Shown: positions 25,518 to 33,495, numbered from the stretch's first letter. The stretch is 64,000 bases of DNA from Nostoc sp. NMS2 (GCF_017115105.1 NZ_JABXKH010000043.1:1-64000); one strand, 5' to 3'. Notes: generated by a model from the sequence alone, not told the origin. Made by a program: numbers and translations.

Positions 25518-26219
25518 ATGGAAGACCGATATAGCTTGCAAGCACAGGCTAATTCCTGGATGATCGCCTCCGCTCCCTTTTTTCAAGGGTTGCCAGAACC
25601 TGCTGTGGAATCAGCCCTCATCCATCTTGTTACCCGCACTCACCCAGCCAATCAGGTAATTCTGCTAGAAAATGACTGGGGTGGTTCTGTGTATTTTATT
25701 ATGGACGGATGGGTCAAAATCCGCACCTACAATCTGGAAGGGAAAGAGGTAACGCTGAATATTCTTGGTAAAGGAGAATTGTTTGGTGAAATGGCGGCGC
25801 TAGATGAAGTTCCTCGCTCCACAGATGTGATTACCTTGGCCCCAACGGTAATTGGCAGTATGCCTGCTCAGGATTTTGTCAAGTTACTTCAGATAGAACC
25901 CTTGGCTGGAGTTCGATTGGCGCAATTAATGGCACGGCGTTTGCGGCAAGTAAATCGCCGATTGCGGTTGCGGGAATCTGATAGCCAGTCAAGAGTGGCA
26001 GATACGTTGCTATTTTTGGCAGAAGGACAGGGAAAAAAAGGGCAAACAGGAACCGAAATCCCCAATTTACCTCATCGAGAATTGAGTAGTTTGAGCGGAC
26101 TGGCACGGGAAACTGTGACACGAGTATTGACAAGGCTAGAAAAAAAAGGCTTGATTAAACGGGATCAAGACACTATTTGTATTCCCGATTTGTCAGCCTT
26201 GGAAAGAATGATCGTTTAA
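25518..26219 (+). CDS. Crp/Fnr-family transcriptional regulator
   Basis: This 233-residue regulator has an N-terminal cyclic-nucleotide-binding-like beta roll, with VILLENDWGGSVYFIMDGWV and GKGELFGEMAALDEVPRSTD as the phosphate-binding-cassette-like loop. A dimerisation helix follows, then a C-terminal winged helix with ELSSLSGLARETVTRVLTRL as the recognition motif near 195-215. The cassette keeps GE and RST, so a cAMP-type ligand is plausible. The sequence is not NtcA. I start at the ATG at 25518. The next gene is 6 bp downstream, so a Crp-DUF2232 operon is likely. Confidence 0.9.
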   Translation: MEDRYSLQAQANSWMIASAPFFQGLPEPAVESALIHLVTRTHPANQVILLENDWGGSVYFIMDGWVKIRTYNLEGKEVTLNILGKGELFGEMAALDEVPRSTDVITLAPTVIGSMPAQDFVKLLQIEPLAGVRLAQLMARRLRQVNRRLRLRESDSQSRVADTLLFLAEGQGKKGQTGTEIPNLPHRELSSLSGLARETVTRVLTRLEKKGLIKRDQDTICIPDLSALERMIV

Positions 26220-26225
26220 GAACTT

Positions 26226-26966
26226 ATGAGTATTTCAGATTCTCTGCCAGATGAACCGGAGGAAGAACCATCACCTGAATCTTCAACTCCCCACAATCAT
26301 TGGTTAGACAAAGAACAGCAGTTAATGCCTCCTCAACTTAAGGCTGATGCGCCCTTAAGGATGGTAGAAACGGCATTTTTAGCCAGTACTGCTAGCTTAA
26401 TTTGGTTTATTAATTTCTACTTTCCTTTGGGCCCAGTTTTGCGGATATTTTTTCCGGTTCCCATCGCTCTAGTTTATCTCCGTTGGGGCAAGCGTGCGGC
26501 ATGGATGGCAGCACTCACCTCTGGGTTACTGCTGACGGTACTGATGGGGCCAGCCCGGAGTTTGCTGTTTGTCATGCCCTACGGGTTTATGGGCGTGCTG
26601 TTGGGAGCGACATGGTATCGTCGTCGTGTTCCCTGGATTGTTTCTATCACCTTGGGTACGCTGTTAGGTACTTTGGGGGTCTTTTTTAGACTGTGGTTGC
26701 TGTCTGTTTTGTCAGGTGAAGACCTATGGATTTATGTGATTACTCAAGTGACTGAGTTTATTGAGTGGGTATTTTTGAAGCTGAGTTTGTTGGCGAGTCC
26801 CAGCGTATTTTTGATTCAAGTAGGAGCGATCGCTCTAATTGTACTCAACAACTTTATCTACCTTTTTGTGGTACACCTCGCAGCATGGTTTCTTTTTGAC
26901 CGCCTGGGCAATCCCATTCCCCGTCCACCACGCTGGGTACAAGTTCTCATGGATTATGAAGGATAG
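26226..26966 (+). CDS. DUF2232 membrane protein
   Basis: This 246-residue protein has an acidic, Pro-rich N-terminus (about 45 residues) and six or so hydrophobic segments. They include TAFLASTASLIWFINFYFPL, RIFFPVPIALVYLRWGKRAA, AALTSGLLLTVLMGPARSLL and GAIALIVLNNFIYLFVVHL. It belongs to the DUF2232 group of cyanobacterial and plant membrane proteins, possibly an S-component-like or transport-associated protein; the function is unproven. It is 6 bp downstream of the Crp/Fnr gene and very likely co-transcribed with it. Confidence 0.85.
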   Translation: MSISDSLPDEPEEEPSPESSTPHNHWLDKEQQLMPPQLKADAPLRMVETAFLASTASLIWFINFYFPLGPVLRIFFPVPIALVYLRWGKRAAWMAALTSGLLLTVLMGPARSLLFVMPYGFMGVLLGATWYRRRVPWIVSITLGTLLGTLGVFFRLWLLSVLSGEDLWIYVITQVTEFIEWVFLKLSLLASPSVFLIQVGAIALIVLNNFIYLFVVHLAAWFLFDRLGNPIPRPPRWVQVLMDYEG

Positions 26967-27070
26967 TCATTTGTCATTTGTCATTTGTCATTTGTCATTG
27001 GTTAAATGATGAGCCCTAACTAATCACCAATACCCAATTCCCAATACTTCGGCTTCGCTCAGTACAAGTG
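26967..27070. repeat. TCATTTG heptamer tract and small dispersed repeat
   Basis: Four to five tandem TCATTTG units occupy about 26968-27000. A 29-bp dispersed repeat containing ACTTCGGCTTCGCTCAGTAC follows at 27042-27070. The same repeat occurs at 46403-46431 and, inverted, at 27767-27792 (inside the next gene) and 52970-52998. Confidence 0.9.
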
Positions 27071-27074
27071 CCCC

Positions 27075-28298
27075 ATGCCCAATTCCCAAATTCGTATTTA
27101 TACCCAAAAAGAACAAGGTGAAGAATGGCTACGACGGTATCGTGGTTGTCTGCCCGTATTTGTATGTGTTTTAGGATTTACTGAAACTGGTTTAATTCCA
27201 GGGATTTCAGCAGCCGGTCGGACTCCAGAGGATCGGAAATATACCGCTTGTGCTGATGCCGAGTTTTTGTACTACGGTCCAGAACATAAAGCTCAATATC
27301 CCCTACCACCATTGGCGGCTGGGGCTTCGCCTGTACTAATTTCTCGCGCCGTATTTGAGTCGCTAAAGATACCAGTTCATTTGTTTAATGCTGGTTTACC
27401 CCAGTCTCCTGCTGTGCCAGTAATTGATTTGGGTGGCGCTCCTGCTAAGTGTTTAAGTGGAGGTGCTGCTATGGAAATTACAACGGTACACCACTTGTTT
27501 GAACAAGGGCTACTTTGGGGAGAGCGCCTTGCTACCAATATGCAACAGAGTTATGTGATTCTCGGTGAGTGCGTCGTCGGAGGTACTACAACTGCCCTGG
27601 CAATCTTAACTGGTTTGGGTATAGATGCTGCTGGAAAAGTTAACAGTAGCCACCCTATTTGTAACCACGGGCAAAAGTGGGCACTAGTGCAAGCAGGGCT
27701 AGAGAAGATAATGAGGGGCAGGGAGCAGGATGAGATAAATTTCCAATCTCGAATCCAAAATCCAAAACTTGTACTGAGCGAAGTCGAAGTATCTCAAATC
27801 CAAAATTCCGTAGATCCCTTACAACTTGTCGCCGCCGTGGGCGATCCCATGCAGGTGGTGGTAGCTGGAATGGCGATCGCTGCTAGCCGTAATTGTGGTG
27901 TAATGATGGCTGGAGGGACGCAAATGTTGGCGGTTTATGCTCTGATGAGTGCGATCGCTCAAGCTTACGCCTTATCATGGCAACCAGAAGCAGTAGTTGT
28001 AGGCACAACCCGTTGGGTGGCTGAAGATCCTACTGGCGCTACAGTTGACTTAGCCCTGAACTTAGGAAAAAACAACTTAACTCCGAGTGGAGAAACCCCT
28101 CCTCTATTAGCAACTCATCTGAACTTTGCTGATTCTCGTTATCCCCAACTGAGAGCTTATGAGCAGGGCTTTGTCAAAGAAGGTATGGGTGCTGGAGCCG
28201 CTTGCATAGCCGCCCATCTTAGCCAAGATTGGCAGCAACACCAACTTTTGGCAGCCATTGAAGCCCAACTTGAACGGCTAAGTACTGCATTTCATTAA
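27075..28298 (+). CDS. CobT-like (TIGR00303) phosphoribosyltransferase homologue with inserted repeat
   Basis: This 407-residue protein is of the nicotinate-nucleotide-dimethylbenzimidazole phosphoribosyltransferase-related group. It shows LGFTETGLIPGISAAGRTPE near 35-55, KYTACADAEFLYYGP, PVIDLGGAPAKC, VGGTTTALAILTGLG near 173-187 and AAVGDPMQVVVAGMAIA near 254. CobT homologues activate the lower ligand for cobamides; this subfamily's exact role is not settled. Residues about 215-248 (GREQDEINFQSRIQNPKLVL and SEVEVSQ) are encoded by intergenic-type repeat DNA inserted in frame and interrupt an otherwise conserved region. Confidence 0.85.
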   Translation: MPNSQIRIYTQKEQGEEWLRRYRGCLPVFVCVLGFTETGLIPGISAAGRTPEDRKYTACADAEFLYYGPEHKAQYPLPPLAAGASPVLISRAVFESLKIPVHLFNAGLPQSPAVPVIDLGGAPAKCLSGGAAMEITTVHHLFEQGLLWGERLATNMQQSYVILGECVVGGTTTALAILTGLGIDAAGKVNSSHPICNHGQKWALVQAGLEKIMRGREQDEINFQSRIQNPKLVLSEVEVSQIQNSVDPLQLVAAVGDPMQVVVAGMAIAASRNCGVMMAGGTQMLAVYALMSAIAQAYALSWQPEAVVVGTTRWVAEDPTGATVDLALNLGKNNLTPSGETPPLLATHLNFADSRYPQLRAYEQGFVKEGMGAGAACIAAHLSQDWQQHQLLAAIEAQLERLSTAFH

Positions 28299-28329
28299 TT
28301 CCAGTACTTACAGTTATAAGCAGGTGCGA

Positions 28330-28522
28330 TCGCTCCCCGCAACCATTCGGAGGTTTTTACCGGAGGCCCTTCTGGTAAACGGAGGCTGGGAACGGCAGCA
28401 TTCTGAAGAACTCTCAAAATTACCAAAAGGCACATCTAATACTGCAACGCAGATTAATAAGAAAATCTTGGTTTTTGAAGCATACAATACCCTAATTACA
28501 CCAGTATTAGGGTTGTTTTTTT
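28330..28522 (+). ncRNA. Possible small RNA or 3' UTR with two terminators after it
   Basis: A hairpin TTTACC...GGTAAA (28356-28379, apical GAGGCCCTTC) lies in a 440-bp gap. It is followed by a terminator stem ACCCTAAT/ATTAGGGT (28489-28513) with a T8-rich run. A 107-codon GTG-started open frame covers the same DNA but has no family resemblance. It may be the 3' UTR of the CobT-like gene, or a free small RNA. I see no sequence match to known cyanobacterial RNAs. Confidence 0.25.
28489..28522 (+). terminator. Rho-independent terminator
   Basis: An 8-bp stem ACCCTAAT/ATTAGGGT with a 9-nt loop is followed by TTGTTTTTTTTG. It ends transcription from the CobT-like gene or from the candidate RNA at 28330. 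Confidence 0.85.
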
Positions 28523-28567
28523 TGTTTCATAGTGAGCAATGCACTAAAAGCTTACAAATAGATATAT

Positions 28568-28612
28568 CACACTATTACGTAAATATATGTAATAGTGTGT
28601 TTAAGTTTTTTA
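28568..28612. terminator. Second hairpin terminator
   Basis: A perfect 11-bp stem CACACTATTAC/GTAATAGTGTG with a 10-nt AT loop is followed by TTTAAGTTTTTTA. It can serve either strand only weakly; the T run favours the plus strand. Confidence 0.75.
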
Positions 28613-28738
28613 TCAACTTGATAGCTGAATTAGTTGCTTATACTTAATATGGTTACAAAGCCATTACTTGACTTTGAACCTAAAGGCTTGCCTTCTCTAC
28701 CTCCAGCAATTTTTTAATTCGTTGAACTCAGGTTAAAT

Positions 28739-29107
28739 TTAATGAATTCTTTCTCTAAGTAATTGTTCTTCCAAGGCAGCAATGCGATTGTATGCTGCCG
28801 TTAATTGCGCTGTCAGTCGTTGTATTTGAATTTCTGGTGTTATGTTATCTCCACTTTGACGATGCATATCTAGATAAATAGCATCTGTTAATACATCCTT
28901 ATGTTCCATTTCTGGATTTAAAGTGATACGTCTGAGTTGATAGCCTCCAGCCGAGCCATTTTCCTGATAATTGTCCTTTGCTTGTGTATTTGCTGTAGAA
29001 CACTCTGAGAAAGCTTGAGTGACTTTAGCATCAAGTTGCTCAATCACTTGGCAGAGGGCATCAAGTTTTTCGCTTAAAGTTAGGATCTGCTGCTGTAATA
29101 GCTCCAT
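28739..29107 (-). CDS. Small coiled-coil protein of unknown function
   Basis: This 122-residue protein has an N-terminal coiled coil (LLQQQILTLSEKLDALCQVI, about 1-36), a polar linker, then YQLRRITLNPEMEHKDVLTD. A second coiled coil lies at the C-terminus (IQRLTAQLTAAYNRIAALEE). It has no signal peptide or membrane segment. I do not recognise a named family. The heptad pattern and balanced codon use make it a real gene. It faces the terminators at 28.5 kb. Confidence 0.7.
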   Translation of the reverse strand: MELLQQQILTLSEKLDALCQVIEQLDAKVTQAFSECSTANTQAKDNYQENGSAGGYQLRRITLNPEMEHKDVLTDAIYLDMHRQSGDNITPEIQIQRLTAQLTAAYNRIAALEEQLLRERIH

Positions 29108-29449
29108 TTAATACCTTTATCCGTACGTTTTCTATATGTTATTCAATTTACTCCCAACCTTAACAATACTTATGAATTATTTAAGTATTGATAATTTTTG
29201 GTACAAATATGACATTTAAGTCATTATTTTTAAATATAAGTAAAGTTTGACTACAACTACCACTAAGGAAATTTATGGAGAAAAAGTAATCTCTAAGTAC
29301 TAATTTGCCGAACAATTCCCTGATTTGAGTCAAATATTCAAAATTATCGGTATTAGCAAGAGAAAACTCCAATAATTTTTCAACTAGTCAGGCTCTGGTG
29401 AATCTCTGCTTAATATTAGGTATAATCAAAAATCTTAAATCCAAAATCA
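29108..29449. other. 342-bp AT-rich gap
   Basis: This holds the divergent promoters of the coiled-coil gene (minus) and the solute-binding protein (plus). No confident gene, hairpin or repeat was identified; a 63-codon minus-strand open frame inside it looks spurious. Confidence 0.5.
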
Positions 29450-30607
29450 ATGGATCGACGGTCTTTTTTGCTAGGTACAAGCACACTGGCACTTTCACAA
29501 CTGCTTTTTGGCTGTGGTGGAAACAACCAGACGCAACTAAAAGTACAGTTATTAAAAGGTTCTATACCTGGTCAGGTGGTGAATCAGTTCCACAAAGGTT
29601 TGCAGCAACAGGTACAGTTAAAGTTCGCCCCAGTCGAGCAGATAGAGGATTTATTTCAGCAATTACAAAATTGGCAGCAAAAACCAAAAACCACCAATGA
29701 GCAAGGATGGAGTCGTTTTATACCCTTTAGGCAAGGTCAAAAAACGGCTGATGCAGACCTCGTGACATTGGGAGATTACTGGCTAAAAGCAGCTATTGAG
29801 CAGAAACTGATTCAACCACTCCAAGAGTTACAGGGAAACCAATTCAAGCAGTGGTCTGCTTTAGATGAAAAGTGGAAAAAATTAGTAACACGCGACGACC
29901 AAGGTAACTTGGATACTCAAGGGAAGGTGTGGGGTGCGCCTTATCGGTGGGGTAGTACGGTGATTGTTTATAACCGTGACAAGTTGCGAGAATTGGGTTG
30001 GACACCCAAAGATTGGAGTGATTTGTGGCGAGATGGAATGCAGCAACGCATTTCCCTACTTAATCAACCACGAGAAGTTATTGGTCTGGTCTTAAAAAAG
30101 CTAGGAAAATCTTACAATACAGAGAATCTTGACCAAGTAGCAGACTTAGAAAAGGAATTACAGACATTAAACCAACAAGTGAAGTTCTACAGTTCCACTA
30201 ACTACTTAGAACCTCTAATTATGGGAGACACCTGGCTAGCGGTTGGTTGGTCAAGCGATGTACTGCAAGTTCTGGGACGTTATCCGCAACTTGGCGCAGT
30301 TATCCCCCAGTCAGGAACAGCAATGTGGGCGGACTTGTGGGTACGTCCCGCAGGTATTACTAAGGGTACTTTATCAGATAAATGGATTGATTTTTGTTGG
30401 CAACCAAGTACAGCTAAACAAATTTCGGTGCTGACTAAAAGTAATTCGCCACTTTCTACAAATATTGCCACTTTTGACATCCAAGAAGCATTAAGGAGTT
30501 TGTTACAGAGCGATCGCAACGTTTTCGATAAAAGTGAATTTTTGCTTCCCTTAGCGCCATCTGCAATAAAACAATACGAGTCTTTGTTCGCCAAAATGAA
30601 GGTTTAA
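29450..30607 (+). CDS. Extracellular solute-binding lipoprotein
   Basis: This 385-residue ABC-transporter binding protein has a leader MDRRSFLLGTSTLALSQLLF with twin arginines and a lipobox ending LLFGC (Cys near 22), so it is probably a Tat-exported lipoprotein. The mature part resembles spermidine/putrescine-type (PotD-like) binding proteins: DLVTLGDYWLKAAIEQKLI, TQGKVWGAPYRWGSTVIVYN and RELGWTPKDWSDLWRD near 170-185. Typical polyamine-binding acidic residues cannot be assigned by eye. No permease or ATPase genes are adjacent. Confidence 0.85.
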   Translation: MDRRSFLLGTSTLALSQLLFGCGGNNQTQLKVQLLKGSIPGQVVNQFHKGLQQQVQLKFAPVEQIEDLFQQLQNWQQKPKTTNEQGWSRFIPFRQGQKTADADLVTLGDYWLKAAIEQKLIQPLQELQGNQFKQWSALDEKWKKLVTRDDQGNLDTQGKVWGAPYRWGSTVIVYNRDKLRELGWTPKDWSDLWRDGMQQRISLLNQPREVIGLVLKKLGKSYNTENLDQVADLEKELQTLNQQVKFYSSTNYLEPLIMGDTWLAVGWSSDVLQVLGRYPQLGAVIPQSGTAMWADLWVRPAGITKGTLSDKWIDFCWQPSTAKQISVLTKSNSPLSTNIATFDIQEALRSLLQSDRNVFDKSEFLLPLAPSAIKQYESLFAKMKV

Positions 30608-30735
30608 TTGGGGATTGGGAATTGGGAATTGGGCATGGAGAAGAAGCAGGGGAGCAGAGGGCAAGGGAGAGAATACAAAATTTACATCTTTCTCTGCACC
30701 CTTCCCCTCTGCCTCTTCCTCATCTCCCCACTCCC
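30608..30735. repeat. Heptamer-type G-rich and C-rich tracts
   Basis: A TTGGGAA/TTGGGGA heptamer tract, then AGCAGGGGAGCAGAGGGCAA, and a downstream CTCTGCC/CTTCCCC pyrimidine tract fill the gap between two convergent genes. They could pair as an imperfect hairpin. Confidence 0.7.
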
Positions 30736-30741
30736 TTTTTT

Positions 30742-31269
30742 CTACCAAGAACGCTGTAACCCTATCTTGTTCTTAACATTTGTTTGGATACTGCATAAAG
30801 CTGGACTTGTACTAAAGTTGCAAGTGTAGGTTGCTAAGGGTTCTTTTTGATAATTAAATACCCGGACATTGTAACCAAAGTTCCGTGCAGCACTACCCAA
30901 GCGATTTACGAAGTCGTAGCGCTCTATATACTCTAGTAAGCTCCAAATTTGCTGATTCACTATCAAGTCTACTCGTGCAGGTTCCTTGCCATAAGCTGGA
31001 TATGCTATCCAATTATCCAATAGCTTTTTCTCAGAGTTTTGTTGTGCCCACCATAAACTCGGAACGGTTAATTGTTCTGGGTTTATGGTGTTAGCTGTGA
31101 TTACATAGTCTTTTGGCTTGGTCAATAAGTCTAGTTCTAAAGGCGCACTCGAAGGTGACGGTATGGGGCTGGTTTGCGCTAGCGAGGGCGGGACTAGTAA
31201 AGTGGTAAGGGCAATGGTTAGTAGTAATGAAAATGATGTTTGGCGATCGCACAATTTGGGTATATGCAT
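30742..31269 (-). CDS. Secreted protein of unknown function
   Basis: This 175-residue protein has a clear signal peptide (SFSLLLTIALTTLLVPPSLA, cleavage near 32), a Pro/Ser linker, then VPSLWWAQQNSEKKLLDNWI. A second conserved-looking block is VDLIVNQQIWSLLEYIERYD and FVNRLGSAARNFGYNVRVFN. Two Cys residues near the C-terminus (YTCNF and ALCSI) could form a disulfide. It is likely periplasmic. I believe it belongs to a conserved cyanobacterial group of unknown role, but I cannot name the family. Confidence 0.78.
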   Translation of the reverse strand: MHIPKLCDRQTSFSLLLTIALTTLLVPPSLAQTSPIPSPSSAPLELDLLTKPKDYVITANTINPEQLTVPSLWWAQQNSEKKLLDNWIAYPAYGKEPARVDLIVNQQIWSLLEYIERYDFVNRLGSAARNFGYNVRVFNYQKEPLATYTCNFSTSPALCSIQTNVKNKIGLQRSW

Positions 31270-31284
31270 AACTGATATTAATTC

Positions 31285-31395
31285 GTAATGGGCTTCGCCC
31301 CGCTACGCTCTAAGCGGATCTATGCCGCAGGCTTTACGTAATCCGTAATGACGCTGGCGGACTCGCTACCGCTACGCTAACAGGGGGATGTGGTT
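31285..31395. repeat. Cluster of small dispersed repeats
   Basis: Several CGCTACGCT-centred repeats (GCTTCGCCCCGCTACGCTCT, CCGCTACGCTAACAGG) and GCCGCAGGCTTTACG lie in tandem with no gene. The CGCTACGCTAAC core recurs inside eboB near 62792-62806. Confidence 0.75.
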
Positions 31396-31404
31396 CGACT
31401 TCGC

Positions 31405-31659
31405 TCACCAACCGGGGGATGAGGAGGGGAGTAGGTCTTGGAAAGAGACATTAGAACGTAATTCCCCGCGTTTGGGTTGACTTCGCAATTCTTCCAACTG
31501 CACCACAATTTCCCGCCGCATCCGGTTCAACTCACTTACAGGCAGCATAAGGGAAGTGCTGAGGTGATTGGTTAGCGTTCCCAAACAGAAAGATGTGTTG
31601 CCGAGACGACCAAATTGTTCTTGTAAACGGTCTGTATCTAGGGGTTTGGTGTTACCCAT
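31405..31659 (-). pseudogene. Fragment of a U32-family peptidase gene
   Basis: An 84-codon open frame encodes PLDTDRLQEQFGRLGNTSFC, LMLPVSELNRMRREIVVQLE and ELRSQP, which matches the internal part of cyanobacterial U32 (collagenase-like) peptidases. The family is about 800 residues long and neither catalytic part is present. The fragment is joined at its 5' end to another gene fragment (31638-31724). It is a decay remnant. Confidence 0.75.
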
Positions 31660-31724
31660 TTTACCCAGTTATCAGGTGCAAGGCTGATTAAGCGTTTGGT
31701 GCTGACATCGGCGGGTTTGCTCAT
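31638..31724 (-). pseudogene. Truncated 5' end of an Rpn/DUF4351-type nuclease gene
   Basis: Starting at the ATG at 31724, the frame reads MSKPADVSTKRLISLAPDNW then VKWVT before running into a stop at 31638. This is the usual beginning of cyanobacterial Rpn-like (recombination-promoting nuclease, DUF4351-type) proteins. It is cut after about 25 codons, exactly where the U32 fragment begins in another frame. The pair marks an old deletion or rearrangement junction near 31650. Confidence 0.6.
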
Positions 31725-31970
31725 GGGGTTGTAAACGCACTGAAAGTTATCAAATAATTGTACTTAATACTGGATTACAGATATTCAGATTTTTGATTGG
31801 ACTACTTAGAGAAAGCGTAGGCAAAGCCCGTCGTAGACATCGCATCCAATCTGAGATAATTTGAGTGCGGTGTCTAAGATGTTCTGTGAGATTTCTTTGT
31901 AGTCGGAATCGCTATCTCTACCGTTGTATCTGTATTTGTGGGAAGATTTAAGGTAAATATTTAATGTAAT
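31725..31970. other. 246-bp gap with a dispersed repeat
   Basis: Positions 31815-31843 carry GCGTAGGCAAAGCCCGTCG followed by TAGACATCGC, a member of the GTAGCCCGCCGCAGGC repeat family also found in the Hsp70-like gene (21.7 kb) and at 49156-49182. The rest is the upstream region of the caspase operon. A G-to-A-rich stretch before 31971 contains no strong ribosome site. Confidence 0.55.
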
Positions 31971-32366
31971 ATGTCAGAAACACCCCAAGACGATCACATT
32001 TGGATTGTGACGGATGAAATGCCGCAAATATCGATTCCTGACGGTGCTAAAAGCGGGAGTACTAATACACGCGGTTGGGGAGAGGAAACTATCAGGGAAA
32101 GTATTGGTAGCAAAGGGGTAGGAGATGCCGTTAAGGTTAGCGCTCAAACATTAGAGCAAAATATGACTCACTTTCTCAAACTCGTGGGAAGTTTGTTTAG
32201 TCAAGCTGAACAGCAAGCAAAAGTCAACTCCAAGATGCAGCTAGATGAAATTGAACTGTCGGTAGAAATTAGTGCAGATGGGGAAGTTAAATTAATTGGC
32301 AGTGGTGTAAAAGCTGGGAGTAAAGGAGCGATTAAGCTGAAGTTCAAGCGCCAAGAACCAGAGTGA
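31971..32366 (+). CDS. Pepco/Trypco-like peptidase-associated small protein
   Basis: This 131-residue acidic protein opens DDHIWIVTDEMPQISIP, followed by a Gly/Ser linker, a helix AQTLEQNMTHFLKLVGSLFS and a C-terminal beta-rich EIELSVEISADGEVKLIGSG with LKFK. From memory this resembles the small domains (Pepco, or Trypco1/CU044_2847-like) encoded beside trypsin- or caspase-type peptidases in predicted bacterial conflict systems. It ends one base before the caspase gene starts, so the two are an operon. The likely role is as substrate, sensor or regulator of the peptidase; this is inference. Confidence 0.6.
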   Translation: MSETPQDDHIWIVTDEMPQISIPDGAKSGSTNTRGWGEETIRESIGSKGVGDAVKVSAQTLEQNMTHFLKLVGSLFSQAEQQAKVNSKMQLDEIELSVEISADGEVKLIGSGVKAGSKGAIKLKFKRQEPE

Positions 32367-32367
32367 A

Positions 32368-33378
32368 ATGGCAAAAAATTGGGCGATCGCGATCGGAATT
32401 AACCAGTATGATTATCTGCAACCGCTAAACTATGCCAAGCGGGATGCACTGTTAATGCAAGAGTTTCTGAGCCATGAAGCCGGATTTGAGCGGATATTCT
32501 TCTTCTCGGATGACTCCCCTGAACTTGCTGGAAAATCGACTCGCCCAACTCGCACTAACTTGCTGCGAGTCTTGCGACAGTTATTTGACAATCCTTTTAT
32601 GGGAGCAGGGGATAATTTCTGGTTTTTCTTCAGTGGTCATGGGATAAGATACGCTGACCGTGATTATCTCATGCCCTGTGATGGCGATCCAGAGGATATT
32701 GAAAACACGGCAATTGCGATTAACTTTATCACTGAACGTCTGCGTCGCTGCGGTGCTGATAACGTTGTCTTGATTCTGGATGCTTGTCGCAATGAAGGTA
32801 AAAAAATAGGTGAAGGAATTGGGCGACAGACCGCAGAAGAAGCACGGCAACAAGGAGTTATCAGCTTTTTTTCTTGTATTCCCCAAGAGTTTTCTTATGA
32901 AATTGAAGCTTTACAACAAGGTGCTTTTACCACTGCGTTACTAGAAGGGTTAGGAATTCAAGGTCGATGCGCTACTGTTGAACGCTTGGAGCAATATCTC
33001 AGATTTCGTGTGCCTGAACTGGTTCGCCAGCATAAGAATACAAGGCAAACGCCTTATGTGATTGCTGAACCTGTGAATAAATCCCACTTAATACTTGTGC
33101 CACGATATGCAACTTTAGCGGATATCGCTACGTTGAAAAATGATGCTTATCGCGCTCAGAGTAAGAGAGACTTTGATTTAGCAAAACAACTCTGGATTAG
33201 GGTACTAGCTGCTGCATCAGGTCAAGATATGGAAGCTATAGAAGCCTTGGAAGAAATTGCTCGGTTGCGAAATAGTTCTGCAATTCCTGATTTACCTCAG
33301 CAAACAATTCCACAAGCATCTAAGTCAGTCACAAATACACCTATAAGTAAACCTCCTCAAATTCCAACTCCCAAGTAG
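32368..33378 (+). CDS. Caspase-family (C14, metacaspase-like) peptidase
   Basis: This 336-residue cysteine peptidase has a caspase p20-like fold: AIAIGINQYDYLQPLNYAKR near 6-25, catalytic His91 in FFFSGHGIRYADRDYLMPCD, and catalytic Cys140 in VVLILDACRNEG. The SFFSCIPQEFSYE strand near 167 shapes the substrate pocket, and GAFTTALLEGL follows. Both catalytic residues are intact. Residues 250-305 form a helical TPR-like hairpin (RDFDLAKQLWIRVLAAASGQ) before a Pro/Ser-rich tail. Prokaryotic caspases act in signalling or regulated cell death. It has a 1-bp gap to the Pepco-like gene and is followed by RAYT-associated palindromes. Confidence 0.9.
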   Translation: MAKNWAIAIGINQYDYLQPLNYAKRDALLMQEFLSHEAGFERIFFFSDDSPELAGKSTRPTRTNLLRVLRQLFDNPFMGAGDNFWFFFSGHGIRYADRDYLMPCDGDPEDIENTAIAINFITERLRRCGADNVVLILDACRNEGKKIGEGIGRQTAEEARQQGVISFFSCIPQEFSYEIEALQQGAFTTALLEGLGIQGRCATVERLEQYLRFRVPELVRQHKNTRQTPYVIAEPVNKSHLILVPRYATLADIATLKNDAYRAQSKRDFDLAKQLWIRVLAAASGQDMEAIEALEEIARLRNSSAIPDLPQQTIPQASKSVTNTPISKPPQIPTPK

Positions 33379-33495
33379 GTTGGGTTGAGGAACAAAACCC
33401 AACATTACCCATCTACCTAACGCTGATGTTGGGTTTCACTTCGTTTAACCCAACCTACAATTTAGGTGATACCTACTCTTTAGCGATATCAGTAA
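33377..33495. repeat. REP nested palindrome, copy 1
   Basis: The outer arms GTAGGTTGGGTT/AACCCAACCTAC and inner arms AAACCCAACAT/ATGTTGGGTTT nest, and AATTTAGGTGATACCTACTC and the last six codons plus stop of the RAYT gene follow. It begins at the caspase stop codon. An almost exact copy lies at 33509-33626. Confidence 0.92.

Noticed and set aside
25518-26219. NtcA, the nitrogen regulator
   Set aside because: The N-terminal sequence and the cassette differ from NtcA as I know it; only general Crp/Fnr membership is supported.
28324-28647. A 107-codon GTG-started plus-strand frame
   Set aside because: It runs through a hairpin and two terminator-like structures, has no ribosome site and no recognisable protein features. 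Treated as non-coding, possibly RNA.
29181-29372. A 63-codon minus-strand frame between the coiled-coil gene and the solute-binding protein
   Set aside because: AT-rich, no start signal, no resemblance; more likely promoter region.
18769-30607. One ABC transporter made of the 18.8-kb permease and the 29.4-kb binding protein
   Set aside because: They are 10 kb apart with unrelated genes between and the binding protein looks polyamine-type, whereas the permease is sugar-type. No ATPase is near either.
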